A DNA stretch of 37,347 nucleotides from CAYZJV01 sp964473245 (lineage in GTDB: Bacteria > Spirochaetota > Spirochaetia > Sphaerochaetales > Sphaerochaetaceae), in contig CAYYOL010000022.1 of assembly GCA_964473245.1 (NCBI GenBank), positions 1 to 37,347 on the forward strand, in the 5' to 3' direction. The translations under genes and the position numbers were made by a program. Each line of letters opens with the position of its first letter. Position 1 is the stretch's first letter. Positions 16,680 through 25,241 of the stretch are shown here, piece after piece. The notes beneath the pieces were generated by a model. That model was not told where the DNA came from. It worked only from the letters and a program-made list of their open reading frames with translations, and searched no databases.

Positions 16680-17598
16680 GTTTTTTCCTTCCATGGGGAT
16701 GACTTTTTTCATACACCGCTCTCAGACGTTCCTGTGATACATGCGTGTAAATCTGTGTGGTGGAAATGGACGCATGTCCGAGCAGTTGTTGAACTATCCG
16801 TATCCCCGATTCGTTATCAAGCATATGTGTGGCAAAACTGTGTCTGAGCATATGCGGTGTGAACCGCGTTTGTAGACCAAGTTTCAACCGGTACTTCTCA
16901 AAGATACTATGGACACTCGAGGCCGACAACCGTCTCCCTCGATTTCCCACGAGCAATGCATGGGAATCTTCTTCTCCACTAGTCCCTTTCTCTAGTAAAA
17001 ATTGCTGACGCTGCTCGAGATACCGGACTACCAGTGCTCTAGTTGGCACATTTATGAAGACATATCGCTGTCTATTTCCCTTTCCACGTACCAGCATACG
17101 CTCCTGATCTAATTCGAGATCCTCAACATTGGCATTGAGCAATTCAGACAATCTGCAACCTGTTGCATAGAATAGATGGAACATAACCGAGTTTCTCAGG
17201 TCAGTAAACGTAGAGACCGGTACACTGAGAATCGACACAATCTGGCGACGTGATAGCACGGAAGGGAGTCTCCGATAGCGAGGGCTCCCCTCTATTCTGG
17301 AAAATGGGTTCATGGAGATGACACCCTGTCTCATCGCATACCGGTAGAAGCCACGCAAGGTCGAGAGCATGCGATTTACTGTGGGACTTTTCATGTTACG
17401 ATTACCCAGTAGCTCGGCGATGAATCTACGAGCATCCATTGCAGTCACTTCGAAGATATCTAGATCGCGCTTCTGCAGAAAGGAGAGAAACTGTGTAAGG
17501 TCGTGTCGGTAGCAAATGACCGTGAACTCGGACAATCGCCGTATGTCCTGAATGTAGCCCAGATAGGATTCAACCTGTACCGAGTTTGTCGCTTCCAT
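16669..17598 (-). CDS. xerC: Tyrosine recombinase, XerC-like
   Basis: 309-residue site-specific recombinase with an N-terminal SAM-like core-binding domain (about 1-95) and a C-terminal catalytic domain with the full set of residues: R149 (GCRLSE), K173 (GKGNR), H249/R252 (HMLRHSFATH), H275 (GHASIS) and nucleophile Y284 (IYTHV). Spirochaete chromosomes use XerC/XerD to resolve dimers at dif; the second recombinase lies two genes upstream. Placement in the division cluster, intact motifs and typical length argue for a housekeeping Xer rather than a phage integrase. The ATG has no Shine-Dalgarno but has a TATAGT box ending 5 bases before it. Which of the two is strictly XerC or XerD cannot be settled by eye. 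Confidence 0.87.
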   Translation of the reverse strand: MEATNSVQVESYLGYIQDIRRLSEFTVICYRHDLTQFLSFLQKRDLDIFEVTAMDARRFIAELLGNRNMKSPTVNRMLSTLRGFYRYAMRQGVISMNPFSRIEGSPRYRRLPSVLSRRQIVSILSVPVSTFTDLRNSVMFHLFYATGCRLSELLNANVEDLELDQERMLVRGKGNRQRYVFINVPTRALVVRYLEQRQQFLLEKGTSGEEDSHALLVGNRGRRLSASSVHSIFEKYRLKLGLQTRFTPHMLRHSFATHMLDNESGIRIVQQLLGHASISTTQIYTHVSQERLRAVYEKSHPHGRKKHGN

Positions 17599-17603
17599 AA
17601 TTC

Positions 17604-17633
17604 ACTATACCACGTCGTACACCGCTCTTACAA
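17604..17633 (-). promoter_or_regulatory. Predicted internal promoter for xerC-hslVU-flhF
   Basis: On the minus strand, TTGTAA (17628-17633, overlapping the dprA stop codon), an 18-bp spacer and TATAGT (17604-17609, 5 of 6). The -10 ends 5 bases before the xerC ATG, so the transcript would start at or next to the start codon. Confidence 0.5.
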
Positions 17634-18599
17634 CGAGACCGGCATCGAGAAACCTAATCTATATGCTCCATACCGGTATTCGTATCCTTTTCGGACTCTA
17701 CTTGTACGGAGAAACTGCACAGGCCTACTGGACTTTGCCTGAGGAATATCCGGGTGCATCACGTCGCCCAAGCTGGTGATGATTCGAGCCCCATCCTCGG
17801 CTAACCGAAAGGTGCCGGAACCAACACCCTCGGCGATTCCAATTCGGTGCACCAACACATCGCGCCCCTGTCTGAGCGCATGGTCTGCGGTTATCAATGC
17901 CCCCGATCGTTCTGGAGCCTGAATCACGAGTGTGACCGGGACTATTCCCGATATCACTCTATTCCTCAACGGAAAATGCCATCGGAGAGGAGAGGAGATT
18001 GGATGGAACTCGCTCAGAATCGCTCCATCCGCGTCGAGCACATCAGTAAGATTCTGCCCTCCTTGTTTCACCGCATAATCCAACCCACCTCCGATCACCG
18101 CCCATGGTACTCCACCTGCCGAAATGACCCCTTTTTGCACTGCACTGTCTATGCCTCGTGCGAATCCCGATATTACCGAGATTCCAGCATCTGCGCACTG
18201 AAGACCAAATGCATATGCTGCCAATCGACCGAGCTCGGTGGCATTCCGCGTACCGACTACAGCAATCGATGGACTACAACTGGCCAGTGATCCTAGATAG
18301 GTCAGGAGAAATGGAGGATCGGAGATTTCTCGAAGAAGAGGAGGATACAGCGGATCGAGAATTGTGACGAATCGATTCCCGGAAACAGATGCCCAAACGA
18401 GCCCTGCTTCATAGTACCGGGGGTCTACCAGTGGATCGGGCACCATGTTGATACGAATCCCGAGGTATTCACCTAGCGTTGCTGCATCAAGATTGAGTAT
18501 CTCATCTGTCGACAACGCACTGTTAGCAAGGACAATTCGTTGACTCGTGGAGAGTCTGGGAATCGAGTAGATTGCGAAGATTTTCTCAAATGGTATCAT
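17628..18599 (-). CDS. dprA: DNA-processing protein DprA (Smf)
   Basis: 323 residues, Rossmann-like DprA domain. Motifs: VVGTRNATELGRLAAY (nucleotide-like fold), SGFARGIDSAVQKG, the conserved FPLRNRVISG, and SGALITADHALRQGRDV. DprA binds incoming single-stranded DNA and loads RecA during natural transformation. It is widely conserved even in bacteria not known to be competent, where its role is less clear. It sits between the two xer genes, 32 bases after xerD and 29 before xerC. The ATG has only a GAGG one base upstream, too close to be a good ribosome site, so translation may depend on the upstream gene. A short C-terminal tail (about 285-323) follows the domain. Confidence 0.93.
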   Translation of the reverse strand: MIPFEKIFAIYSIPRLSTSQRIVLANSALSTDEILNLDAATLGEYLGIRINMVPDPLVDPRYYEAGLVWASVSGNRFVTILDPLYPPLLREISDPPFLLTYLGSLASCSPSIAVVGTRNATELGRLAAYAFGLQCADAGISVISGFARGIDSAVQKGVISAGGVPWAVIGGGLDYAVKQGGQNLTDVLDADGAILSEFHPISSPLRWHFPLRNRVISGIVPVTLVIQAPERSGALITADHALRQGRDVLVHRIGIAEGVGSGTFRLAEDGARIITSLGDVMHPDIPQAKSSRPVQFLRTSRVRKGYEYRYGAYRLGFSMPVSL

Positions 18600-18631
18600 G
18601 CCTCATTAACGTCGGCACCATTCGATCTGCT

Positions 18632-19549
18632 TCAGGTTTTATCGGGTTCCCCCTCTGGGTGGAACCGACGATACGATTGGAGCAGGTCCTCTGTTTCGGT
18701 ATGCGTGTAGATCTCTGTGGTTCGGATATCACTGTGTCCAAGCAACTCCTGTACGGTTCGAAGGTCTGCACCTCCACGAAGGAGGTGCGAAGCAAACGAG
18801 TGGCGAAGTGTATGCACTTTCGCATCTACTTGTGCAATGGCACAGTACTCCTTGAACCGTTTCCACACAAGGGCACGTGTGAGTGGCTTTCCCCGTCGTC
18901 CAAGAAATAGTGTCTGCTCGGTATGATGATTGGAAACCAGCTGGGGGCGAGCTTTCGCAAGATAGTATGCGAGAGCCTCCTGAGCAATATCACCGATTGG
19001 TACAAGCCGCTCTTTGTCTCCCTTTCCAATGACCCTGATCAAGCTTCGTTCCTGCTGAATGTTCGAAAGTTTCAACGAACATACCTCCGAAACTCGCAAT
19101 CCACACGAGTACACCAACTCGAAGAGAGCTTTGTCGCGTACAGCTAAGGGATCGCCTGTGGAGGTATCGATCGCATCGAGAATCGAATCCACAGCATTGT
19201 AGGATACGCTCTTTGGAAGAGTCGCAGGGATTTTCGGCATATCTATCAGAGCAACCGGATCGTCGTCTCTGATCTCAGAATCGTTAAGATACCGGTGGAA
19301 TGAACGGAGTGCGCTCAGGAGTTTCGATTGCGTGCGTTGAGATAGCTGTTTTACCGACGTTCGATCGATGATATAGGCAACCAAGGTCTCAACTTGGGCA
19401 TCTTCCACAGAGATGGCACGAGACCTCAGAAAGGAGAGATATCGGGCGATTTCGGTAGCATAGACAGAAACCGTCGCGTTCGAGACGCGACGTTCTATCA
19501 GCAGATAATCGGTGTAATCGACAAGCAGTTCACTATCGGCTGGATGCAT
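18632..19549 (-). CDS. xerD: Tyrosine recombinase, XerD-like
   Basis: 305 residues. N-terminal core-binding domain (about 1-95), catalytic domain with R152 (GLRVSE), K176 (GKGDK), H246/R249 (HTLRHSFASH), H272 (GHSDIR) and nucleophile Y281 (IYTHT). The LLRGGADLRTVQELLGHSDI segment is very close to the XerD consensus, so I give this copy the XerD label. It starts 5 bases after the ftsZ stop; the GGAGGA in the end of ftsZ is about 12 bases upstream of the ATG, so expression is likely coupled to ftsZ. Linkage to the cell-division genes fits chromosome-dimer resolution at the septum. Confidence 0.88.
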   Translation of the reverse strand: MHPADSELLVDYTDYLLIERRVSNATVSVYATEIARYLSFLRSRAISVEDAQVETLVAYIIDRTSVKQLSQRTQSKLLSALRSFHRYLNDSEIRDDDPVALIDMPKIPATLPKSVSYNAVDSILDAIDTSTGDPLAVRDKALFELVYSCGLRVSEVCSLKLSNIQQERSLIRVIGKGDKERLVPIGDIAQEALAYYLAKARPQLVSNHHTEQTLFLGRRGKPLTRALVWKRFKEYCAIAQVDAKVHTLRHSFASHLLRGGADLRTVQELLGHSDIRTTEIYTHTETEDLLQSYRRFHPEGEPDKT

Positions 19550-19554
19550 ACCGA

Positions 19555-20787
19555 TTAGGAGTCCTCCTCCTCTCCACGCTGATACCGAAGCACTGCAGGG
19601 AAGCTATAATCATTCGACTGTTGCCTATTTCCCAGCTGATGCTGCAAATCCTGCCACCGATTCACGGTGATCACATCGTCTTCGCTCTCTACCTGAGCTC
19701 GACGTGCGGCGACCTGCTCTTTCTGGTCTCCCTGCTTCTGTGGGAGCGCTGGCCCCTCGGCTTTCCGTCTTCTGTAGTCGAGGACCTCAAGCTGTTCATC
19801 CAAATCTTCATCCTGTCGTTCGAACCCAGTTGCAACGACGGTAACCTTGATCTTCTCGCCCAATTCGGGGTTATACGCCTGACCGGCGATAATGAGTGCA
19901 TCTTCGGCACAATTCTCTGTAATCAGTTCAACGACATCCTGGTACTCCTGCAAAGTGAGACCATCGCCACCAGAGAGGTTTACCAGAACAGACTTCGCGC
20001 CATCTATACTGGCACTCTCGAGAAGTGGGTTGTTTATGGCTGCACGAGCGGCATCGACCGCTCGGGTCGACCCCTCGCCCACGCCGATTCCCATGAGAGC
20101 ATCGCCCTTTCCTTTCATGACGGTCTTCACATCGGCAAAGTCGATATTGATCTCTCCCGGTTCGGTGATCAGTTCACTGATTCCCTGAACGCCCTGACGG
20201 AGCACGTCGTCGGCCAAGAGGAATGCCTTCTTTATCGGAGTATTGTTCTCCACAACCTTCAATAAGTACTGGTTCGGAATGAGGATGAGTGTATCGACCT
20301 GTTTTCTTAGTTTCTCAATACCGGCAAGTGCCAACTGGAGCTTCTTCTTCCCCTCGAATGCAAAGGGGGTGGTGACTACGGCCACGGTCAAGGAGTTCAC
20401 TTCGCGTGAGATTTCGGCTACCACCGCTGCGGCTCCTGTTCCTGTTCCACCGCCCATTCCGGCTGTTATGAAGACCATATCGGTCCCAGCAAGCAGTTTT
20501 TTTATCTCTTCTCTGCTCTCCTGAGCAGCCTGCTCGCCAACATCGGGAACGCCTCCGGCTCCCAGACCACCAGTGAGCTCCCTCCCGAGAGGCATGCGAA
20601 TCTGTGCATTCGATCGTTGGAGTGCTTGGATATCGGTGTTCATCGCAACGAACGTGACCTTCTTAAGACCACTGGCTATCATGCGGTTGATCGCATTCCC
20701 TCCAGCTCCTCCAATACCTACAACCTTAATATCGGTAGGTGGGGTCTGTTCGTTCTGCAGCAAATCTTCTAGCATATCAAAATCCAT
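19555..20787 (-). CDS. ftsZ: Cell division GTPase FtsZ
   Basis: 410-residue tubulin homologue that forms the Z-ring. GTP-binding G-box GMGGGTGTG (about 110-118), KVVGIGGAGGNAINRM near the N-terminus, T7 loop region EINIDFADV and a polar linker (about 330-385) precede the conserved C-terminal peptide FPAVLRYQR, which binds FtsA and other anchors. That peptide is followed by an unusual acidic GEEEDS. The frame is open to ATGs at 20811, 20796 and 20787. I prefer 20787 because GGAGG lies 9 bases upstream of it and too close to the one before. It follows ftsA after a 36-base gap. Confidence 0.97.
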   Translation of the reverse strand: MDFDMLEDLLQNEQTPPTDIKVVGIGGAGGNAINRMIASGLKKVTFVAMNTDIQALQRSNAQIRMPLGRELTGGLGAGGVPDVGEQAAQESREEIKKLLAGTDMVFITAGMGGGTGTGAAAVVAEISREVNSLTVAVVTTPFAFEGKKKLQLALAGIEKLRKQVDTLILIPNQYLLKVVENNTPIKKAFLLADDVLRQGVQGISELITEPGEINIDFADVKTVMKGKGDALMGIGVGEGSTRAVDAARAAINNPLLESASIDGAKSVLVNLSGGDGLTLQEYQDVVELITENCAEDALIIAGQAYNPELGEKIKVTVVATGFERQDEDLDEQLEVLDYRRRKAEGPALPQKQGDQKEQVAARRAQVESEDDVITVNRWQDLQHQLGNRQQSNDYSFPAVLRYQRGEEEDS

Positions 20788-20823
20788 TGATTCCATCCTC
20801 CAGCGACTCATCTCGCATTTCTG

Positions 20824-22068
20824 TTAAAATAGTGTGCGAAAGAAACCTTTCACTTTCTTGCCGAACGATCCGGAGCGCTTCGTATGATCCACCTTGGCTC
20901 CACCGGAAGCGTACTGGTCTCTCACTCTTCGAGCCTCAGTCATAACCAATCCCAGGGTCGTAGTGTAGCGGGGGTTGATATACGACCTATCTAACCCATG
21001 CAGTGCTTCGGGAAATCCAATCCGTGCAGGTAGCCGGAATATCTCAGATGCAAGCTCCGTTGCGCCCGAAAGGAGCGCGCCTCCTCCGACGAGGACGACA
21101 CCCCCACCGAACGAACCACGAACCTGTTTTTTCTCCAGTTCCACCTGGAGAAGACTGAAAATCTCTGCCATTCTGGGCTCGATGATCTTGCTCAGCTCTT
21201 TTTTGGGCATCTTGATCGAGGGCAACCCCCCAATCTGTGGAATCAGCACCGTTTCATCGTCGGAGACCGATGGAATATGACAGTTCCCATACTCGCATTT
21301 GACCTGCTCCGCTATAGTCTTCGGTTTATTCAGCAAATAGGCGATATCACTGGTCACATGTGATCCACCAAGGTTCACCCCACCGGTGAACACAGGCGCA
21401 CCATTTGCGTATACTATCATGTTTGTGACTCCACCACCCACATTGATCAGAATCGTCCCCATCTCCTTCTCTTCGACACTGAGAACAGCCTCTGAATCGG
21501 CAAGTTGTTGAGCTACAAGACGTTGCACTTGAAATCCGGCACGTTGAATACACTTGCGCTCATTCTGACAGACAGAAGAGGATCCGGTAACGACGAGGAC
21601 CCGACTCTCTAACCTGTGTCCCAGCATATCGATCGGATCCTTGATCCCATCTCGCCCATCGACACGAAAATCCTGCACGAGTGTGTGCAGGATCTCCCTA
21701 TCAAGGGGCAGCTCGAAGGCTCGAGCAACTTCTAGGGAACGGAAGATATCCTCTCGCTTGATCTCCTGATCCTTGGCATTGATCCCCACCACACCTTGTG
21801 AGGGAATTCCTTCGATGTGATCTCCCCCGACTCCGATAACGATCTGTTGAATGTCGGCACCGGCCTGTAACTCGGCTTCTGAAATTACAGATGAGATGGT
21901 TCTGATAGTCTGTTCGATATTGACGATGGCACCGCCACGAACACCTTCGCTCGGCCGTTCGCACAGACTATCGACCATGACGGTTCCGTCTCCACTCACC
22001 GTGCCGATCACGGCGCGCACCCAGGAGCTACCGATATCCAGTCCCATCATGATTTTATCTGTGCCCAC
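20824..22068 (-). CDS. ftsA: Cell division protein FtsA
   Basis: 414-residue actin-like protein that anchors FtsZ to the membrane. ATP-site motifs GLDIGSSWVRAVIG near the N-terminus, INVGGGVTNMIVY in the middle and VLVGGGALLSG towards the C-terminus. The last residues (GKKVKGFFRTLF) form the expected amphipathic membrane-targeting helix. It begins with GTG (22066-22068), supported by GGAGG 7 bases upstream; an internal ATG six codons later has no better site. It lies 15 bases after ftsQ. Confidence 0.96.
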   Translation of the reverse strand: MGTDKIMMGLDIGSSWVRAVIGTVSGDGTVMVDSLCERPSEGVRGGAIVNIEQTIRTISSVISEAELQAGADIQQIVIGVGGDHIEGIPSQGVVGINAKDQEIKREDIFRSLEVARAFELPLDREILHTLVQDFRVDGRDGIKDPIDMLGHRLESRVLVVTGSSSVCQNERKCIQRAGFQVQRLVAQQLADSEAVLSVEEKEMGTILINVGGGVTNMIVYANGAPVFTGGVNLGGSHVTSDIAYLLNKPKTIAEQVKCEYGNCHIPSVSDDETVLIPQIGGLPSIKMPKKELSKIIEPRMAEIFSLLQVELEKKQVRGSFGGGVVLVGGGALLSGATELASEIFRLPARIGFPEALHGLDRSYINPRYTTTLGLVMTEARRVRDQYASGGAKVDHTKRSGSFGKKVKGFFRTLF

Positions 22069-22083
22069 CGTATTACCTCCGAA

Positions 22084-22977
22084 TCAAAAGCGACGTACCA
22101 ATGACTGTGCGTATAAATCATACCGCAACTGCCCCATTAGAGCAATATTGCGTCTCTGATTCTGTTCACGCTCCAGTTTAATCAATCGTACTGCATCATG
22201 CAACCGTGATTCGGAAACCGGTTCACGAATTGACAGTACACTGTTGTATGCCGGCATGGTGAGCATCATATGCCCGAATGGAACCTGCATGTCACCCTCA
22301 TAGCGGATACGACCGATGATCCGATACCTGCCATCTTCGTCCATGCCCATCTCGCGTGCTAGAGCAATTGCCTGCTGCATCCCCTGGTCGATACCATACT
22401 GCTCAAGATGGGCTGCATACGTTTCGGAGACTTCAACTACAAACACCCGATTTCCGTATGCTCTGAAGTCCTTGAGATCAATCGGTACCAATTTCCCGGC
22501 CTCTTCGAAATAGATCGAATCAATCAGATCTTCTGCAGTGACGGCCGCAACGAATGTCCCCGGCTCAGCAATCTCCAGTTCGACCGAAATCGTGGAAAAC
22601 AGCCTTCTGCGGACCTGTACATCGGAGACAACCGGAATCTTTTCGAGCTCATGTGCCAAAATCCTCGGCGCTCTTCCCATGAGCGATTGCCCCGGCATTT
22701 CTGCAAGGAGGTCTCGAGCCTGCTCGGGAACTTGCGAGAACCCTCCACGGACGGTCACCGAGACATCATCGATATCGAACAGCGGAATGAATCTCAACGC
22801 ATAGTATCCTATGGACAAAACGAGTATGAGCAGCACAAGTAGCACGGCTTGTATCGGCATCCGTTTCTTTCGCCTCGACCTGTGCTGCACATCATCGGCC
22901 AACTCTTGCCATTGCACTTCTCGATAGTTGCTTCGGTAGGTGTCGTAGTCATGTCCAGTGAAATAGGCATTATCCAT
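22084..22977 (-). CDS. ftsQ: Cell division protein FtsQ/DivIB
   Basis: 297-residue bitopic division protein: a basic cytoplasmic region (about 1-40, rich in R/K), one transmembrane helix (about 43-62), and a periplasmic POTRA-like region with the family pattern IPLFDIDDVSVTV, then the segment LEKIPVVSDVQVRRRLFSTI. It links the ring to the peptidoglycan synthases through FtsL. Similarity beyond these patterns is modest, as usual for FtsQ, and position between ftsW and ftsA adds weight. The ATG at 22977 is preferred over 22998 because AAGGAG lies 10 bases upstream and the overlap with ftsW is then 8 bases. Confidence 0.9.
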   Translation of the reverse strand: MDNAYFTGHDYDTYRSNYREVQWQELADDVQHRSRRKKRMPIQAVLLVLLILVLSIGYYALRFIPLFDIDDVSVTVRGGFSQVPEQARDLLAEMPGQSLMGRAPRILAHELEKIPVVSDVQVRRRLFSTISVELEIAEPGTFVAAVTAEDLIDSIYFEEAGKLVPIDLKDFRAYGNRVFVVEVSETYAAHLEQYGIDQGMQQAIALAREMGMDEDGRYRIIGRIRYEGDMQVPFGHMMLTMPAYNSVLSIREPVSESRLHDAVRLIKLEREQNQRRNIALMGQLRYDLYAQSLVRRF

Positions 22978-24175
22978 GACTTCGCATCTCCTTGTCACCA
23001 GCTGTCATGCATCGGTACAGCAGACCGCACTCACCAAGAACCATAAAGAGATTAGTACCTCCCTGGCTGAAGAATGGAAGCGGAATACCGGTGGGCGGAA
23101 GAAGACTGGTGACCACCGCTATATGGACAAGCGCCTGCCACACGATCATGAACGTCACACCGAACGAAACATATGCGAGGAACCGATTGCCCCGTGCTCC
23201 GTGCCGATACGCAGTACTGAAACCCAGAACAGCAAATACGGTGAAAAGCACCATGAAGACGAATACACCCACAAGACCAAGCTCCTCGGCAAGCGAAGCG
23301 AAAATGAAATCACTCTGTACTTCCGGGATACTCCCCAGTTTATAGGTGCCATTACCAAGACCTTTCCCCAAGATCCCTCCACTCGTGATTGCACGAAGAG
23401 AGTTCTGTACTTGCCAGTTGAGACCTGTCGGATCGATTGCAGGAAAGAGAAAACTTACTACGCGCCGGATTCGGTACGGCTCGATAAAAAGAAATACAAT
23501 TGCAGGAACACCGATACCGAACGCGAACATACCGATATAGTGTAAGGAGACTCCCCCTGCAATCAGCATGGCGAGCGCTACGAGCAGAAATACCAGCGTT
23601 GTGGAATAGTCTCTCTGGAGCACGATTAAAAGAGCAGACAGAGCGACGATTCCAATGGCAAGCACTACTGCATAGAAAGAGCTTCTTTTCCTCTCGTACG
23701 TAGTAGATAGCACCGAAGCGAGGTAGAGAATCACAGAGACCTTAAGGAGTTCCGAGGGTTGAAATGACGGAAGCGGTCCGAACTGAATCCACCTGCGTGC
23801 TCCAAGTCTCGATACGCCGAATCGGGTGGTGAGCGTAACGATCATGAGCACTATCGACAGAGAGAGGAACAGAGGAACTGCTCTTCGAATCCACTGCATG
23901 GGGACAAACTGAATCACCGAGAACAACACGAATCCCAGGATCGCGAAAAGAGTCTGACGCATGAAATAATATGAAGTGGGCAACCCATGCTTCAGAGCCT
24001 CATCGTACGAGGCGGAGTAGAGGGTGATCAGACCGTAACCGACAAGAGCGACAACGATGCAGATGAAAAGGAATGGGGCGAGGGGTGCCGTATCGACATC
24101 TCGCTCGCTTACACGCTTCTCTTTCACCGAGAACTGGTAGTTGTCAGTATACGGGTACGCTCTCATTGCTGTCAT
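22970..24175 (-). CDS. ftsW: SEDS peptidoglycan polymerase FtsW
   Basis: About 401 residues with some ten transmembrane segments, from about residue 34. SEDS motifs include RRWIQFGPLPSFQPSELLK, QRDYSTTLV, the GGILGKGLGNGTYKLGSIPEVQSDFIFA block and the PPTGIPLPFFSQGGTNL block. FtsW polymerises glycan strands from lipid II together with its partner PBP, here probably the FtsI at 11876. The start is uncertain: TTG 24190, ATG 24175 and ATG 24166 are all in frame and none has a Shine-Dalgarno. The leader contains CTCCTCC, the complement of one. GATAAT ends 7 bases before the 24166 ATG. FtsW is favoured over RodA by cluster position. Confidence 0.93.
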   Translation of the reverse strand: MTAMRAYPYTDNYQFSVKEKRVSERDVDTAPLAPFLFICIVVALVGYGLITLYSASYDEALKHGLPTSYYFMRQTLFAILGFVLFSVIQFVPMQWIRRAVPLFLSLSIVLMIVTLTTRFGVSRLGARRWIQFGPLPSFQPSELLKVSVILYLASVLSTTYERKRSSFYAVVLAIGIVALSALLIVLQRDYSTTLVFLLVALAMLIAGGVSLHYIGMFAFGIGVPAIVFLFIEPYRIRRVVSFLFPAIDPTGLNWQVQNSLRAITSGGILGKGLGNGTYKLGSIPEVQSDFIFASLAEELGLVGVFVFMVLFTVFAVLGFSTAYRHGARGNRFLAYVSFGVTFMIVWQALVHIAVVTSLLPPTGIPLPFFSQGGTNLFMVLGECGLLYRCMTAGDKEMRSHG

Positions 24176-24194
24176 TATCCGGAGGAGCAAAGGA

Positions 24195-25241
24195 CTATCG
24201 GTATTTCACCATGAACAGAATGCCCGCACATGCGGTCAGCAAGACACTCGCTATCTGAAACCGAGTCACGATTCTACTCTCTGGAACCCCCTTCTTCTCA
24301 AAATGATGATGAAGCGGTGCCATCGCGAACACCCGCTTATCGAATACTCGTATGGAAACTATTTGGATGAACGACGAAGCACACTCGACGATGAATACAC
24401 CAGAGGCCACGATTAGGGTCAACTCGACCTTCATGAGCAGTGCACTCACCGCCAACAAGGCTCCGATAGCATGACTACCGGTATCTCCCATGAACACTTG
24501 AGCCTTCGGTCCGTTGTACCAGATGAAAGCAAGCAATCCGCCGATACTCGCTGCTGCGACCACCAGCAGATCGAGCCCCCCTTCACGTATGGGAATCTGG
24601 ATCAGCTCTGCATGAACTCCGGTTCCGAAGATTGCTGCGAGTAATGCCAGCAGAAGCATCGGACTGAGTGCAACACCGGTTGCCAATCCATCGAGCCCAT
24701 CGGAAATATTGACTGCATTCACGAACATCACTACATAGAAGAGAAACGCAATAGGATACCACATACCGATATTCCAGGAGATGGTGGGATTCCATGGGTG
24801 TGCGACTTGTGTCGAGATGAGTCCCGAGTTCTGACTGAACAACCAAAGAACTAGCGCAGCTACAAGTACCTGCATGGCGAGTTTTCGCGAAGTGCGGAGC
24901 CCTATGGACTCTTTTTTTGCGAGTTTCACGATATCGTCAAACAATCCTAACATGGCGAATGCCCACATCGCTACGAGTGGTATATAGGTATATGGTCTCG
25001 ATAGAGAGCCAAAGACAACCACAGCCACGGTACTACCAATCAGGAAGAATAACCCTCCAGCTGTAGGTGTTCCCCGTTTATGTTTATGGTTTTCAGGTAC
25101 GTCGGGATTGATGGGTTGGCTTAACCCATAGGCGCGCATATACCGAATATAGAAATGACCGAGTAGCAAAGAGACACCCCAGGATGTGAGCAGAGCAGCT
25201 AATGCTTTCAGTATCATTGGTGTATGCATGCCTAACCTCAT
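24195..25241 (-). CDS. mraY: Phospho-MurNAc-pentapeptide translocase MraY
   Basis: 348 residues, about ten transmembrane helices. It transfers phospho-MurNAc-pentapeptide to undecaprenyl phosphate, forming lipid I. Family signatures: the aspartate pair in LGLFDDIVKL, NAVNISDGLDGLATG, the conserved MGDTGSHAIG and the HHHFEKKGVPE loop. The ATG overlaps the murF stop (ATGA); a second ATG four codons downstream (25229) is also possible. MraY and MurF act in consecutive steps, matching gene order. Confidence 0.97.
   Translation of the reverse strand: MRLGMHTPMILKALAALLTSWGVSLLLGHFYIRYMRAYGLSQPINPDVPENHKHKRGTPTAGGLFFLIGSTVAVVVFGSLSRPYTYIPLVAMWAFAMLGLFDDIVKLAKKESIGLRTSRKLAMQVLVAALVLWLFSQNSGLISTQVAHPWNPTISWNIGMWYPIAFLFYVVMFVNAVNISDGLDGLATGVALSPMLLLALLAAIFGTGVHAELIQIPIREGGLDLLVVAAASIGGLLAFIWYNGPKAQVFMGDTGSHAIGALLAVSALLMKVELTLIVASGVFIVECASSFIQIVSIRVFDKRVFAMAPLHHHFEKKGVPESRIVTRFQIASVLLTACAGILFMVKYR

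Noticed and set aside
16669..19549. The two tyrosine recombinases as integrases of a mobile element
   Set aside because: They are typical Xer proteins in a conserved division cluster, with no attachment-site repeats, cargo or excisionase genes nearby.
19621..20265. A 214-codon open frame on the + strand opposite ftsZ
   Set aside because: It is a shadow of ftsZ coding sequence with no ribosome site.
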